Position numbers and translations under genes: made by a program | Shown: positions 45,198-54,107 of the stretch, one piece after another | Numbering within the stretch: position 1 is the stretch's first letter | Layout: every line of letters starts with the position of its first letter | Notes under the pieces: generated by a model | Told to the model about the DNA's origin: nothing | Seen by the model: only the letters and a program-made list of their open reading frames with translations | Databases searched by the model: none | Source of the DNA: Rhizobiales bacterium CCH10-E5 | GTDB lineage: Bacteria > Pseudomonadota > Alphaproteobacteria > Rhizobiales > Beijerinckiaceae | Length of the DNA: 64,000 nucleotides | Assembly (NCBI GenBank): GCA_001556125.1 | Contig: LSIG01000183.1 | Span: 1 to 64,000 of the forward strand | Direction of reading: 5' to 3'

Positions 45198-45220
45198 GAA
45201 CCGTTCCGGCCGACGGGGAC

Positions 45221-45240
45221 GGGCGGCCGCGGGGCCGCCC
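45221..45240. terminator. Bidirectional hairpin between convergent transport gene sets
   Basis: GGGCGGCC (45221-45228) and GGCCGCCC (45233-45240) are perfect 8-base arms around GCGG, between the 45197 and 45249 stops of convergent genes. No T-run on either side, but the location is right. Confidence 0.55.
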
Positions 45241-45248
45241 GGCCACCC

Positions 45249-46724
45249 TCATTGCCCGCCGCCGAGGATGAAGCGGCGGCCGTCCTGCTCGACGATCTCG
45301 ACCGTCTGGTTGAAGGCGCCGCGCCCGGCCGAATAGGACTGGGCATGTGCCTCCTCGCGCGCCGGCTTCGCCAGGTTGCGGCCGACCATGGTCGCCGCCG
45401 GCGCGACGCCGAGCAGGCCCAGCACCGTCGGGGCGATGTCGATGATCCCGGCTGGCTCCTGAGATACGGCGCCCGGCTGATCCGCGTCTCCCCGGGCGAC
45501 GATCAGCACCGTGTTGAGCTCGTGCGGGTTGATGCCGCCATGCATGCCGCCGCCCAGCGGCACATCGCCGGGTGTCATCGCGCCCAGGCCCGGCAGGCCG
45601 TAAGGGTCCGCCTCCAGACCGGATTTCAGGATGAACATGAGCTCGGGCTGGCGCGCATGGCCCGCCCCCATCAGGCCGAGCGAGAGCGTGCCCTCGACTT
45701 GGCCTTCGACACCGTTGCGGTCGGCCGAGAGAACATGGCCGATGGCGGGCTGCTCCATCAGCCAGGCCGCAAGGCGGGCGAGCGTCGCGCGGTCGGCGGG
45801 ATCGCGCAGGCGGATCTCACCGCTGATGCCGCCGGTGGCAGTGAGCGCGGCTTCGCCGATCTCCTTTGTGGCGCTGAGGCTGAAGCCGGCCGCGACAGCG
45901 GCGTCGAACAGGGGCTCGACCGAGCCGGTCGAGATCTGGCCGTGGTCGGAGGCGGCGATCACGGCGATGCGCTCGGCTTCCCACTGCGCCTCCACCCAGT
46001 CGAGGATGGTCCCGAAGGCACGATCGGCCTCCTTCAGCCCGGCCTTCGCCTCGGGGGATCCGAGGCCGCGGTAATGGAAAGTGGTGTCGGGCTCGTTGAA
46101 CCAGATCAGCGCGACATCGGGCGCCAGCACGGGCAGCACATGCTCGCTCATCAGCCGGCCGCCATAGGCGAGTTCGGAAATCCGGGGCATCTCCCGCGGC
46201 GGCAGCGGGCCGAGAAGGGCGAGCGCCTGCTCGACCGCTTCCGGCGTCTGGGTTGCGCCCGTGCCATGGACGGAAAACGTCCAGTGGCCGTTGGCGCGGG
46301 CACGGGAATTGATGAAGTGCGCCGAACCCGGCGAGCCGACATGGACGACGGCAAGGCGCTTGCCGGCCTGCGCCAGCCGGTCGCCCAGGGTCTCGACATC
46401 GACCAGCCGGCCCTCGTGATGGGCCTCCGCACGGCGCAGCATCGCGGCGTCGCTGGTGTCGAAGATCCGCTCGGGTATCGCCTCGCGATGGTGGAAGGCG
46501 TTGCCGACGATGCCGTGGACGCCGGGCGGGGCGCCTGTGGCGATCGAGGTGGTGGCGACACGGGTCACGGAGGGGAAGACGCTGCGTGCCCGGCGGAACC
46601 AGGTGCCGCGCGCGGCCAGCCGCAGCAGGTTCGGCGTCACCTCGGGGCTCAGCATGTCGGGACGAAGACCGTCGAAGACCGCGACGACGACTCGGTCGGC
46701 GGGAGGAGTATCGTGCGGGTTCAT
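45249..46724 (-). CDS. Nucleotide pyrophosphatase/alkaline-phosphatase-superfamily phosphodiesterase
   Basis: 491 residues. Two-metal site residues are seen: Asp in FDGLRPD, the nucleophilic Thr in SVTRVATTS, Asp/His in NEPDTTFHYRG, Asp-His in ASDHGQIS, and His in GGMHGGINPHE. This is the NPP type, which cuts phosphodiesters or pyrophosphates. There is no signal peptide, so it is cytoplasmic. ATG at 46724 fits the fold start. It precedes the two ATPase genes in chromosomal order and is convergent with the binding-protein gene. Confidence 0.88.
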   Translation of the reverse strand: MNPHDTPPADRVVVAVFDGLRPDMLSPEVTPNLLRLAARGTWFRRARSVFPSVTRVATTSIATGAPPGVHGIVGNAFHHREAIPERIFDTSDAAMLRRAEAHHEGRLVDVETLGDRLAQAGKRLAVVHVGSPGSAHFINSRARANGHWTFSVHGTGATQTPEAVEQALALLGPLPPREMPRISELAYGGRLMSEHVLPVLAPDVALIWFNEPDTTFHYRGLGSPEAKAGLKEADRAFGTILDWVEAQWEAERIAVIAASDHGQISTGSVEPLFDAAVAAGFSLSATKEIGEAALTATGGISGEIRLRDPADRATLARLAAWLMEQPAIGHVLSADRNGVEGQVEGTLSLGLMGAGHARQPELMFILKSGLEADPYGLPGLGAMTPGDVPLGGGMHGGINPHELNTVLIVARGDADQPGAVSQEPAGIIDIAPTVLGLLGVAPAATMVGRNLAKPAREEAHAQSYSAGRGAFNQTVEIVEQDGRRFILGGGQ

Positions 46725-46761
46725 GGGCAGAGGCTTCCGGCGGGGAGAGGAGACGAGGCGG

Positions 46762-47748
46762 TCAGGCGGCCGCCGCGACGGCGGGCGCGGCGGGAACGAG
46801 ATGGCAGGCGGCGAGCCGGCCGTCGGCGCTCGGGCGCAGGGCGGGTTGCTCCTCCCGGCAGCGGGCGACGGCGCGCGGGCAGCGCGGATGGAAGGCGCAG
46901 CCGGCCGGCCGGTCAACCGGATTCGGCGGGTCGCCCTGGAGGATGATGCGCTCGCGCGTCCCGCGCAACGCCGTCGGCACCGCCGAGACCAGCGCCTGGG
47001 TGTAGGGATGCGCCGGGGCATGGAACAGCGCCTCGGGTGGGCCCTGCTCGACGATCCGGCCAAGATACATCACCGCGACCTCGTCCGCGATCTGCCGCAC
47101 GACCTTGAGATCATGGCTGATGAAGAGATAGGCCGTGCCGAAACGGGCCTGGAGATCCTGCAGCAGGTTGATGACCTGTGCCGCGACGGAGACGTCGAGC
47201 GCGGAGATCGGCTCGTCGCAGACCAGCAGGCCGGGATTCAGCACCAGGGCGCGGGCAAGGACCACCCGCTGCCGCTGCCCGCCGGAGAGTTCGTGCGGAT
47301 AGCGCGCGAACAGGTCGCGGCGCAGCCCCACCGCCTCGAACAGCGCCAGCGCCTTCTCGCGACGGGCTTCGACATTCACCTCCAGCGCATGGATCGCCAG
47401 CGGCTCGACGACCTGATCGCCGACGGGCAGGCGGCGGTCGAGCGCGGCGAGCGGGTCCTGAGGCACCATCTGCATGCGCTGCCGCAGCGCCCGCCAGGCC
47501 CGGTCGCGCTGCGCACCGACGGGGCCGCCCTCGAAGAGGATCGTCCCGCGCGTCGCCGGCAGCAGGCCGAGAACGAGCTTCGCGGTGGTCGACTTGCCGC
47601 AGCCCGACTCGCCGACGATGCCGAGCGTGCGCCCGGCCATGAGCGAGAAGCTGACCCCGTCCACCGCATGCAGCAGCCGGCGACGGCCGCCCGCGAGCGC
47701 CACCGGGTATTGGCGGGCCAGATCACGGACTTCCAGCAGCGCGCTCAT
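46762..47748 (-). CDS. ABC transporter ATP-binding protein, DppF/OppF-like
   Basis: 328 residues. Walker A GESGCGKST, signature LSGGQRQRVVLARAL, Walker B LLVCDEPISALD, and the C-terminal oligopeptide-type extension with its Cys pattern in GCAFHPRCPRAVARC (4Fe-4S or structural site). It pairs with the 47745 ATPase. The start overlaps that gene's stop by 4 bases. It serves the DppB/C-like permeases encoded on the opposite strand. Confidence 0.94.
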   Translation of the reverse strand: MSALLEVRDLARQYPVALAGGRRRLLHAVDGVSFSLMAGRTLGIVGESGCGKSTTAKLVLGLLPATRGTILFEGGPVGAQRDRAWRALRQRMQMVPQDPLAALDRRLPVGDQVVEPLAIHALEVNVEARREKALALFEAVGLRRDLFARYPHELSGGQRQRVVLARALVLNPGLLVCDEPISALDVSVAAQVINLLQDLQARFGTAYLFISHDLKVVRQIADEVAVMYLGRIVEQGPPEALFHAPAHPYTQALVSAVPTALRGTRERIILQGDPPNPVDRPAGCAFHPRCPRAVARCREEQPALRPSADGRLAACHLVPAAPAVAAAA

Positions 47749-48818
47749 GACAGGGCCTCGGCCAGGGCGGACATGGCGGGTGGCGGGAGCGCCGCGTCGG
47801 TCAGCGCCGTTTCGGCCAGCCGCAGGCAGGCCGCCCGGCGGTCCTGCCCGGCATAAGTCAGCGCCGGCACCTCGCTGTGGCAGGCCTCCGCCGCGATCGG
47901 ACAACGCGGCGCGAAGGCGCAGCCTTCCGGCATGGCCTCCGGCGAAGGCACGGTGCCGGGGATCGGTGTCAGGCGCCGGCGCGGGCCGGTCAGCGTCGGC
48001 AGCGCCGCGAGCAGCCCGCGCGCATAGGGGTGACGCGGCCGCGACAGCAATTCCGCCGTCGGCGCCGTCTCGACGATGCGGCCGGCATACATCACGGCCA
48101 CGCGGTCGCAGAGATCGGCGACCACGCCGAGATCATGCGAGATCAGCACCAGCCCCATGCCCGTCTCGGCGCGAATGTCGCGGATCAGGTCGAGGATCTG
48201 GGCCTGGATGGTCGCGTCGAGCGCGGTCGTTGGCTCGTCCGCGACCAGCACTTCGGGCTGCCCGGCGAGGGCGAGCGCGATCATCACGCGCTGGTTCATG
48301 CCGCCGGAGAATTCATGGGGATACTGCCCCAGCCGGCGCGGCGCGTCGGCGATGCCGACACGGTCGAGCAGCCGCAGCGCCTCGGCCCGGGCCGCAGCCC
48401 CGCGCAGGCCGCGATGCAGCGCCAGCACCTCGCCGAGCTGCGTCCCGATCCGCTGCACCGGGTTGAGCGAACTGGTCGGGTCCTGGAAGATCAGGCCGAT
48501 CCGACCGCCGCGGACGCGGGCGATCTCTCGCTCGCCGAGACGGGTGAGATCCATGCCCTGCAGCCGCACCGCGCCCCGTGTGGCGACGCCGCGGCCGAGC
48601 AGGCGCAGCGCCGCGAGCCAGGTCACGCTCTTGCCGCAGCCGGATTCGCCGACGATGCCGAGCGCCTCTCCGGGGGACAGCGTCAGGTCGATGCCGCGCA
48701 CGACGTCGACCGGCCGGTCGCGACCGGGGAAGGCGACGCCGAAATCCCGCAGCTCGAGCAGCGGGTCGTGGGCGCCAGCTTGGCGAGGATCGGAAGCGGG
48801 CTGCGGAAACACCGTCAT
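47745..48818 (-). CDS. ABC transporter ATP-binding protein, DppD/OppD-like
   Basis: 357 residues. Walker A GESGCGKSV, the LIFQDPTSSLNPVQRIG Q-loop, FSGGMNQRVMIALAL signature, Walker B VLVADEPTTALD, and the C-terminal GCAFAPRCPIAAEAC pattern. ATG at 48818 starts the conserved fold. It is divergent from the LysR gene at 48943 (124-base gap), so that regulator probably controls the ATPase/phosphodiesterase set. Confidence 0.93.
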   Translation of the reverse strand: MTVFPQPASDPRQAGAHDPLLELRDFGVAFPGRDRPVDVVRGIDLTLSPGEALGIVGESGCGKSVTWLAALRLLGRGVATRGAVRLQGMDLTRLGEREIARVRGGRIGLIFQDPTSSLNPVQRIGTQLGEVLALHRGLRGAAARAEALRLLDRVGIADAPRRLGQYPHEFSGGMNQRVMIALALAGQPEVLVADEPTTALDATIQAQILDLIRDIRAETGMGLVLISHDLGVVADLCDRVAVMYAGRIVETAPTAELLSRPRHPYARGLLAALPTLTGPRRRLTPIPGTVPSPEAMPEGCAFAPRCPIAAEACHSEVPALTYAGQDRRAACLRLAETALTDAALPPPAMSALAEALS

Positions 48819-48942
48819 GACGCCGCAGATACAGCCCGCTCCATGACCGTCTCGTGACGGTGGCCATCCCGCATTTGCCGCGCGCCGCCGCCTGTGGTTT
48901 GCGTGGAGCGAACCGCGCGAGCGGGACCGACGGAGCCGTGCC

Positions 48943-49821
48943 GTGAACAGCCGCCAGATCGAGATCTTCGTCGCCGTCATGAAGGCCGGCACGATCTCGC
49001 GCGCGGCCGAATTGCTCGGCGTCACCCAGCCCGGCGTCAGCCGCACCATCGCCGATCTCGAAGCCTCCGTCGGTTTCCTGCTGTTCGACCGGGTGCGCAA
49101 CCGCATCGTGCCGACGCCGGAGGGCCGTCTGCTCTATGACGAGGTCCAGGCCGCCTTTCGCGGTATGGACAAGATCCGCTCCGCCGCCGCCCGCATCCGC
49201 GACCATGGCGCCGGCCAGATCCGGGTCGCCTCGCTCTCGGCACTGGGCTCCTCGCTCGTGCCGCGAGCCGTCAGGCGCTTCCGCGACCGGCGCCCGGATA
49301 CGGCGGTGACGCTGATGGTGCTGCCCTCGCGCGATGTCCGCAACGGCGTCGTCTCCGGCGAGTTCGATCTCGGTCTCGCCGCCGACGAGGTCGATGTCAG
49401 CGGCCTGGTCCACCAGCCCTTCGTGTCGCCGCGCGCGCTCTGCGCGATCCCGCTCGGCCACCCGCTCGCCGAGCACAGCCTGGTGACGCCGCATGATCTC
49501 GCCGGGCTCGATTTCGTCGCCTATGTGCCGGAAGACCGGGCGCGCCAACGGCTCGACCTCGCCATCGCAGAGGCCGGCGCTGCGCCGCCGCGCATCGTCG
49601 TCGAGACGATCTACGCCGCCACCGTCTTCGCGCTGATTTCCGAAGGGGTGGGCGTCGGCCTGGTCAGCCCCTATGCGATCGCGGGCTTCGATCAATCGCG
49701 GATCGTGCTGCGGCCCTTCGAGCCCGCGGTGCACAGCAAGAGCGTTCTGCTGCTGCCGGCCGACCGGCCGAAATCGCAGCTGGTGCGGGATTTCATCGAT
49801 TGTCTGATGGCCGAGCGTTGA
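48943..49821 (+). CDS. LysR-family transcriptional regulator, divergent to the DppD/DppF-like genes
   Basis: 292 residues with a GTG start. Helix-turn-helix at residues 3-60 (IEIFVAVMKAGTISRAAELLG, then TQPGVSRTIADLEASVG), and a LysR effector domain. The intergenic region to the 48818 start contains CCATGACCGTCTCGTGACGG-type symmetric sequence. The regulator probably controls the divergent transporter set, but it could also act on the metC-like gene downstream. Confidence 0.92.
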   Translation: MNSRQIEIFVAVMKAGTISRAAELLGVTQPGVSRTIADLEASVGFLLFDRVRNRIVPTPEGRLLYDEVQAAFRGMDKIRSAAARIRDHGAGQIRVASLSALGSSLVPRAVRRFRDRRPDTAVTLMVLPSRDVRNGVVSGEFDLGLAADEVDVSGLVHQPFVSPRALCAIPLGHPLAEHSLVTPHDLAGLDFVAYVPEDRARQRLDLAIAEAGAAPPRIVVETIYAATVFALISEGVGVGLVSPYAIAGFDQSRIVLRPFEPAVHSKSVLLLPADRPKSQLVRDFIDCLMAER

Positions 49822-49843
49822 GCTGCCCGTCTCGGCGGCTTAG

Positions 49844-49872
49844 GGCATAACATCCAGGTATCGTCTTATGCC
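49844..49872. promoter_or_regulatory. LysR-type site before the metC-like gene
   Basis: GGCATAA (49844-49850) and TTATGCC (49866-49872) are perfect 7-base arms. Within it lies ATAACATCCAGGTATCG (49847-49863), which matches 20901-20917 at 14 of 17 positions, differing only in the central three bases. AGAGAGGGA precedes ATG 49933. Confidence 0.5.
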
Positions 49873-49932
49873 TATCGCCTGATTGCGGCGATGGGGCGAT
49901 GGCTTACGCATGGGTCCAGAGAGGGATTTTCC

Positions 49933-51117
49933 ATGCACGACCTGACCCGCTGCGTTCACCACCCGGCCGTCAACGAGGAGGGCTATGCCTCGCTGGCCGT
50001 GCCGACGCACCGCGCCTCGACCATCGTCTACAAGGACGCGGCGAGCTTCGCGGCGCGCAAATATCGCGGCTTCGACGGCTACACCTACGGGCTGCACGGC
50101 ACGCCGACGACGCGCACGCTGGAGGCGCAGCTGAGCGCGCTGCATGGCGGGGTCCGGACCGTGCTGGTGCCCTCGGGCCAGGCGGCCGTGACCATGGTCA
50201 TGCTCGCCGTGCTGATGCCCGGCGACAGGGTGCTCATTCCCGACCATGTCTACCCGCCGGTGCGCAGCTTCTGCGAGGATTACCTGAAGCCGCGCGGCAT
50301 CGATTACGGCGTCTACGATCCGCTGATCGGCGCCGGCATCGCCGATCAGATCGACGAGACGACGAAGATGGTCTGGGTCGAGTCGCCGGGCTCCGGTACG
50401 ATGGAGGTGCAGGACGTGCCCGCCATCGTGAAGGCCGCCAAGGCGAAGGGCTGTCTCGTCGGCTGCGACAACACCTGGGCGACGCCGCTGATCTTCAAGC
50501 CGCTGGCTCATGGCGCCGATTTCGCCTGCGAGGCCCTGACGAAGTATGTCGGCGGCCATTCCGACCTGCTGCTCGGCTCGATCACCGTGTCCGACATGGC
50601 GCTCCGCCAGAAGCTCAAGGAACTCCTGCGGGGCTTCGGCGTCGGCATCTCGCCGGACGAATGTCAGCTGGCGCTGCGCGGCATCGAGACCATGGGGCTT
50701 CGCGTCGCCCATATGGGCCGGGTCTCCGAGGACTTCGCCAAGCGCCTCGCGCATTCGCCGGCGGTGGAGACCGTCCTGCACCCGGCGCTGCCCTCCTGCC
50801 CCGGTCATGAACACTGGAAGCGCGACATGGGCCGCTCATCGGGCGTGTTCAGCCTCGTGCTGAAGCCGGTCGCCGACGACGTGCTGGAGGCCGCGCTGAC
50901 GGCGCTCAAGGTCTTCGCCATCGGCGCCTCCTGGGGCGGCACGCGCAGCCTGATCGCGCCGATGGCGGTGAAGGGCGACCGCAGCGTCGTGCCCTGGACG
51001 AAGGAAGGCCCGGTGCTGCGCATCAGCATCGGCCTCGAGGACGAGGACGATCTCTGGAACGACCTCGACGCGCTGCTCGTCGCGCTGGAGGGCAGGGCCG
51101 GAGCCGCGGCGGCCTGA
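49933..51117 (+). CDS. metC: PLP-dependent cystathionine beta-lyase-like enzyme
   Basis: 394 residues, MetC size. The PLP fold of the Cys/Met-metabolism family: YGLHGTPTTRTLEAQL, VPSGQAAVTMVMLA, ESPGSGTMEVQD, and the internal-aldimine Lys in EALTKYVGGHSD near residue 207. The C-terminal SWGGTRSL block binds the substrate carboxylate. It cleaves cystathionine, cystine or related thioethers to a thiol, pyruvate and ammonia. Substrate choice between MetC and another C-S lyase is not settled. Start at 49933 has GAGAGGGA upstream. Confidence 0.88.
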   Translation: MHDLTRCVHHPAVNEEGYASLAVPTHRASTIVYKDAASFAARKYRGFDGYTYGLHGTPTTRTLEAQLSALHGGVRTVLVPSGQAAVTMVMLAVLMPGDRVLIPDHVYPPVRSFCEDYLKPRGIDYGVYDPLIGAGIADQIDETTKMVWVESPGSGTMEVQDVPAIVKAAKAKGCLVGCDNTWATPLIFKPLAHGADFACEALTKYVGGHSDLLLGSITVSDMALRQKLKELLRGFGVGISPDECQLALRGIETMGLRVAHMGRVSEDFAKRLAHSPAVETVLHPALPSCPGHEHWKRDMGRSSGVFSLVLKPVADDVLEAALTALKVFAIGASWGGTRSLIAPMAVKGDRSVVPWTKEGPVLRISIGLEDEDDLWNDLDALLVALEGRAGAAAA

Positions 51118-51246
51118 CGGGCACGGGCCCGCGGCCGTCAGACGAGCGAGAAGACGACATTCCGGATCGACGACGCGGCGGACACGCATTCGCCGCGCGG
51201 GGAGAGCTGCGCCCGATTTCGACCGACAACGACAAGGGGAAAGACG

Positions 51247-52263
51247 ATGAAGCACTGGATTCTCGGCCTGGCCGCGCTGGCGGCCGCCACCCTGCCGGCC
51301 TCAGCCCAGACGGGCCCGACGCTCGCCAAGATCAGGGAGCGCGGCCAAATCATCTGCGGCACCAGCCCTGGCGTCGCCGGCTTCTCGATCCAGGATGCGG
51401 CGGGGCGCTGGAACGGCTTCGATATCGACATCTGCCGGGCGCTGGCGGTCGCGATCTTCAACGACCCCGACAGGGCGAAGTTCGTGCCGCTGACCTCGAA
51501 GGACCGGCTGATCGCGCTGCAGGGCGGCGAGATCGACGTTCTCCCGCGCACCACGACCTGGACCCTGTCGCGCAATCTCGGCCAGGGCGTCACCTTCACG
51601 GCGGTGAACTACTATGACGGCCAGGGCTTCATGGTGGCGAAGACGCTCGGCGTCGCCAGCGCCACCAAGCTCGACGGCGCCTCGATCTGCGTGGCGCAGG
51701 GCACGACCAGCGAACTCAACCTCGCCGACTATTTCCGCAAGCTCGACATGAAATACGAGCCCGCCGCCTTCTCGACATCGGAGGAGGCGCTGAAGGCCTA
51801 TGAGGCCGGCCGCTGCGATGCCTACACCACGGACGTCTCTGCACTGGCCGCGGTGAAGCTCAAGCTGCAGGATCCCGACGGGCATGCGGTTCTGCCGGAG
51901 GTCATCTCCAAGGAGCCGCTCGGTCCCTGGGTCCGCACCGGCGACGAGGGCTGGTTCAATCTCGTGCGCTGGACAGTCGCGGCGCTGGTCAATGCCGAGG
52001 AACTGGGGGTCACCCAGGCCAATGTCCGCGAGATGACCAAATCGGCCAATCCCGAAATCCGGCGTTTCCTCGGTCTGGACGGCAAGTTCGGCGAGGCGAT
52101 GGGCGTGACCAATGACTGGGTCGTGCGCATCATCGCGACCGTCGGCAATTACGGCGAATCCTTCGACCGCTATCTCGGCAGCCAGTCACGGCTGAAGCTC
52201 GCCCGTGGCCCCAACGCGCTCTGGACGCAAGGCGGCCTGCAATACAGCCCGCCCTTCCGGTGA
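51247..52263 (+). CDS. Amino-acid ABC transporter substrate-binding protein (AapJ/BztA-like)
   Basis: 338 residues. The signal ends near residue 20 (LPASAQT). The mature protein has GFDIDICRALAVAIF, LTSKDRLIALQGGEIDVLPR, LNLADYF and the C-terminal GVTQANV block of general L-amino-acid receptors. No permease or ATPase gene is next to it, so it is an orphan that may feed a transporter encoded elsewhere. It follows the metC-like gene by 129 bases; AAGGGGAAAG precedes the ATG. A shared role in sulfur amino-acid supply is possible but not shown. Confidence 0.9.
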   Translation: MKHWILGLAALAAATLPASAQTGPTLAKIRERGQIICGTSPGVAGFSIQDAAGRWNGFDIDICRALAVAIFNDPDRAKFVPLTSKDRLIALQGGEIDVLPRTTTWTLSRNLGQGVTFTAVNYYDGQGFMVAKTLGVASATKLDGASICVAQGTTSELNLADYFRKLDMKYEPAAFSTSEEALKAYEAGRCDAYTTDVSALAAVKLKLQDPDGHAVLPEVISKEPLGPWVRTGDEGWFNLVRWTVAALVNAEELGVTQANVREMTKSANPEIRRFLGLDGKFGEAMGVTNDWVVRIIATVGNYGESFDRYLGSQSRLKLARGPNALWTQGGLQYSPPFR

Positions 52264-52287
52264 GACGGTCCGGCGCTTGCGGCAGCC

Positions 52288-53043
52288 TCAGGCCGCCGCG
52301 AGCGCCCGCAGCGGCGTGACGATCAGGCGCCCCTGCGGATCGATGGACAGACTCGCCTCGACGCCGAAGACCGAGGCGACCATGGCTGCATCGATCACCC
52401 CCTCCGGCTTGCCGCAGCACACCAGCCGGCCCTGGCGCATGACCATGACCGCGTCGGCGAAGCGTGCGGCAATGTTGAGATCGTGCAGGATGACGAGCGT
52501 GGTCAGGGACCGCGCGCGGGTCATGCGCAGCACGATCTCCATCACCTCGAGCTGGTGGCGGATGTCGAGCGTGCTGATCGGCTCGTCGAGCAGCAGCAGC
52601 GAAGGTTCCGAGGCCAGTGCCTGAGCCAGGAAGACGAGCTGGCGCTGGCCGCCGCTGAGCTCGCCGAGATAGCGCGAGGCGAGCGGCTTGAGGGCAAGCT
52701 CGCCCAGAACCGCCTCGACCGCGGTGAGATCGTCGGGCCGCACCCGCAGGCCCAGCCGTCCGAGACGCCCGAGCAGCACGGCCTCCAGTACGGTCAGCGC
52801 GGCGCGCGCGCCGATGTCCTGTGGCATGTAGCCGATCCGCTCCGGCCTGACCGTCGAGCCATCGAACCTGATCACGCCGTCATGCTTCACCAGCCCGGCG
52901 ACGGCCTTGACCAGCGAGGACTTGCCCGAGCCGTTGGGGCCGATGACGGCGAGCACCTCGCCGGGATGGGCCGCGACGTCCAGCGCCTCGATCGCCTGTG
53001 TCGTGCCATATCGGACGCTCAGCCCTTCGACGGTCAGCTTCAC
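52288..53043 (-). CDS. ABC transporter ATP-binding protein, FecE/BtuD-like (metal-chelate type)
   Basis: 251 residues. Walker A GPNGSGKSS, the PQDIGARAALTVLEAV Q-loop, signature LSGGQRQLVFLAQAL, and Walker B LLLLDEPISTLD. The GTG start overlaps the permease stop. It is the only ATPase for the three binding proteins upstream, and is of the siderophore/vitamin B12/hemin class. Confidence 0.93.
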   Translation of the reverse strand: MKLTVEGLSVRYGTTQAIEALDVAAHPGEVLAVIGPNGSGKSSLVKAVAGLVKHDGVIRFDGSTVRPERIGYMPQDIGARAALTVLEAVLLGRLGRLGLRVRPDDLTAVEAVLGELALKPLASRYLGELSGGQRQLVFLAQALASEPSLLLLDEPISTLDIRHQLEVMEIVLRMTRARSLTTLVILHDLNIAARFADAVMVMRQGRLVCCGKPEGVIDAAMVASVFGVEASLSIDPQGRLIVTPLRALAAA

Positions 53044-54107
53044 CAGAAGGCCCTCCGGTTGCGCAGGATCAGCCAGACGAAGAAGGGCACGCCGATCAGC
53101 GAGGTCACGATGCCGATCGGCACGATCGCGCCGGGCAGAACCGTCTTGCTGGCGATCGACGCCAGCGAGAGCAGCAGCGCCCCATAGAGCGCCGAGGCCG
53201 GCAGGAAGCTGCGCTGGTCCTCGCCGACCAGCATCCGCGCGATATGCGGGGCGACCAGCCCGACGAAGCCGATCGTCCCGACGAAGGCGACGGCGACCCC
53301 GGTCAGGGCCGAGATCAGCACGAAGGAGCGCAGCCGCAGCCGCCGGACATCGACGCCCAGCCCCCGCGCCCGCTCGTCGCCGAGCTTCAGCGCGGTGAGC
53401 CTCCAGACATCGATGATGAGGACGGGGATGCAGGCCGCCAGCACGATCGTGATGATCCAGAGCTTGCTCCAGCTCGCCTTCTGCAGCGAGCCGAACAGCC
53501 AGAACACGATCTGCTGCAGCGCCTCGGGCGAGGCGACGAACTGCAGGAGCGCCAGCAGCGCCTGGAAGAGGAAGAGCAGCGCGATGCCCGCCAGCACCAG
53601 CATCTCGGGCGAAGAATCCCGTGCCTGGCCGATGCCGTAGACCCCCGCGCAGGCGATGGCCGCGAAGAGGAAGGCCATCAGCGGGATGCCCCAGGCCTCG
53701 GGCACCGGCATGGCGACGCCGAGCACGATCACCAGCGCCGCCCCGAAGCCGGCCCCGGCCGAAACGCCGAGCGTGTAGCTCGACGCCAGCGGGTTGTTCA
53801 GGATCGTCTGCATGATCGCGCCGGACAGACCCAGCGCCGCCCCCACCACGAGCGCGACGAAGGCGATCGGCAGGCGGATCGACCAGATGATGGCATCGAC
53901 CGTGCGGTCCTGCGCCAGCCCGAACACCGACTTCGCCACGGCGCCGACCGGCAGGAAGGCCGGCCCGGTCGCGACGTCGAGCACGAGGCTGACCAGAATG
54001 GCGACGCAGCCGATGGCGAGCACCGCGACGCGGCGCGTGCCCATCGCGGCATAGGTCGCGGTCAGCGACGATGCGTCCCCGGATCCCTCGTTCAGCGTGG
54101 CGCTCAT
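53040..54107 (-). CDS. FecCD-type ABC permease
   Basis: 355 residues, ten or so hydrophobic segments as in BtuC/FecD. Signatures include LRLPIAFVALVVGAALGLSG, LNNPLASSYTLGVSAGAGFG, and VGFVGLVAPHIARMLVG near the C-terminus. A single polypeptide forms the homodimeric channel. ATG at 54107 overlaps the binding-protein stop. Metal-chelate transporter by family; the metal is not known from sequence. Confidence 0.93.
   Translation of the reverse strand: MSATLNEGSGDASSLTATYAAMGTRRVAVLAIGCVAILVSLVLDVATGPAFLPVGAVAKSVFGLAQDRTVDAIIWSIRLPIAFVALVVGAALGLSGAIMQTILNNPLASSYTLGVSAGAGFGAALVIVLGVAMPVPEAWGIPLMAFLFAAIACAGVYGIGQARDSSPEMLVLAGIALLFLFQALLALLQFVASPEALQQIVFWLFGSLQKASWSKLWIITIVLAACIPVLIIDVWRLTALKLGDERARGLGVDVRRLRLRSFVLISALTGVAVAFVGTIGFVGLVAPHIARMLVGEDQRSFLPASALYGALLLSLASIASKTVLPGAIVPIGIVTSLIGVPFFVWLILRNRRAFW

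Noticed and set aside
45252..46946. Plus-strand open frame opposite the phosphodiesterase gene
   Set aside because: Lacks motifs, and the minus-strand gene has a complete two-metal active site.
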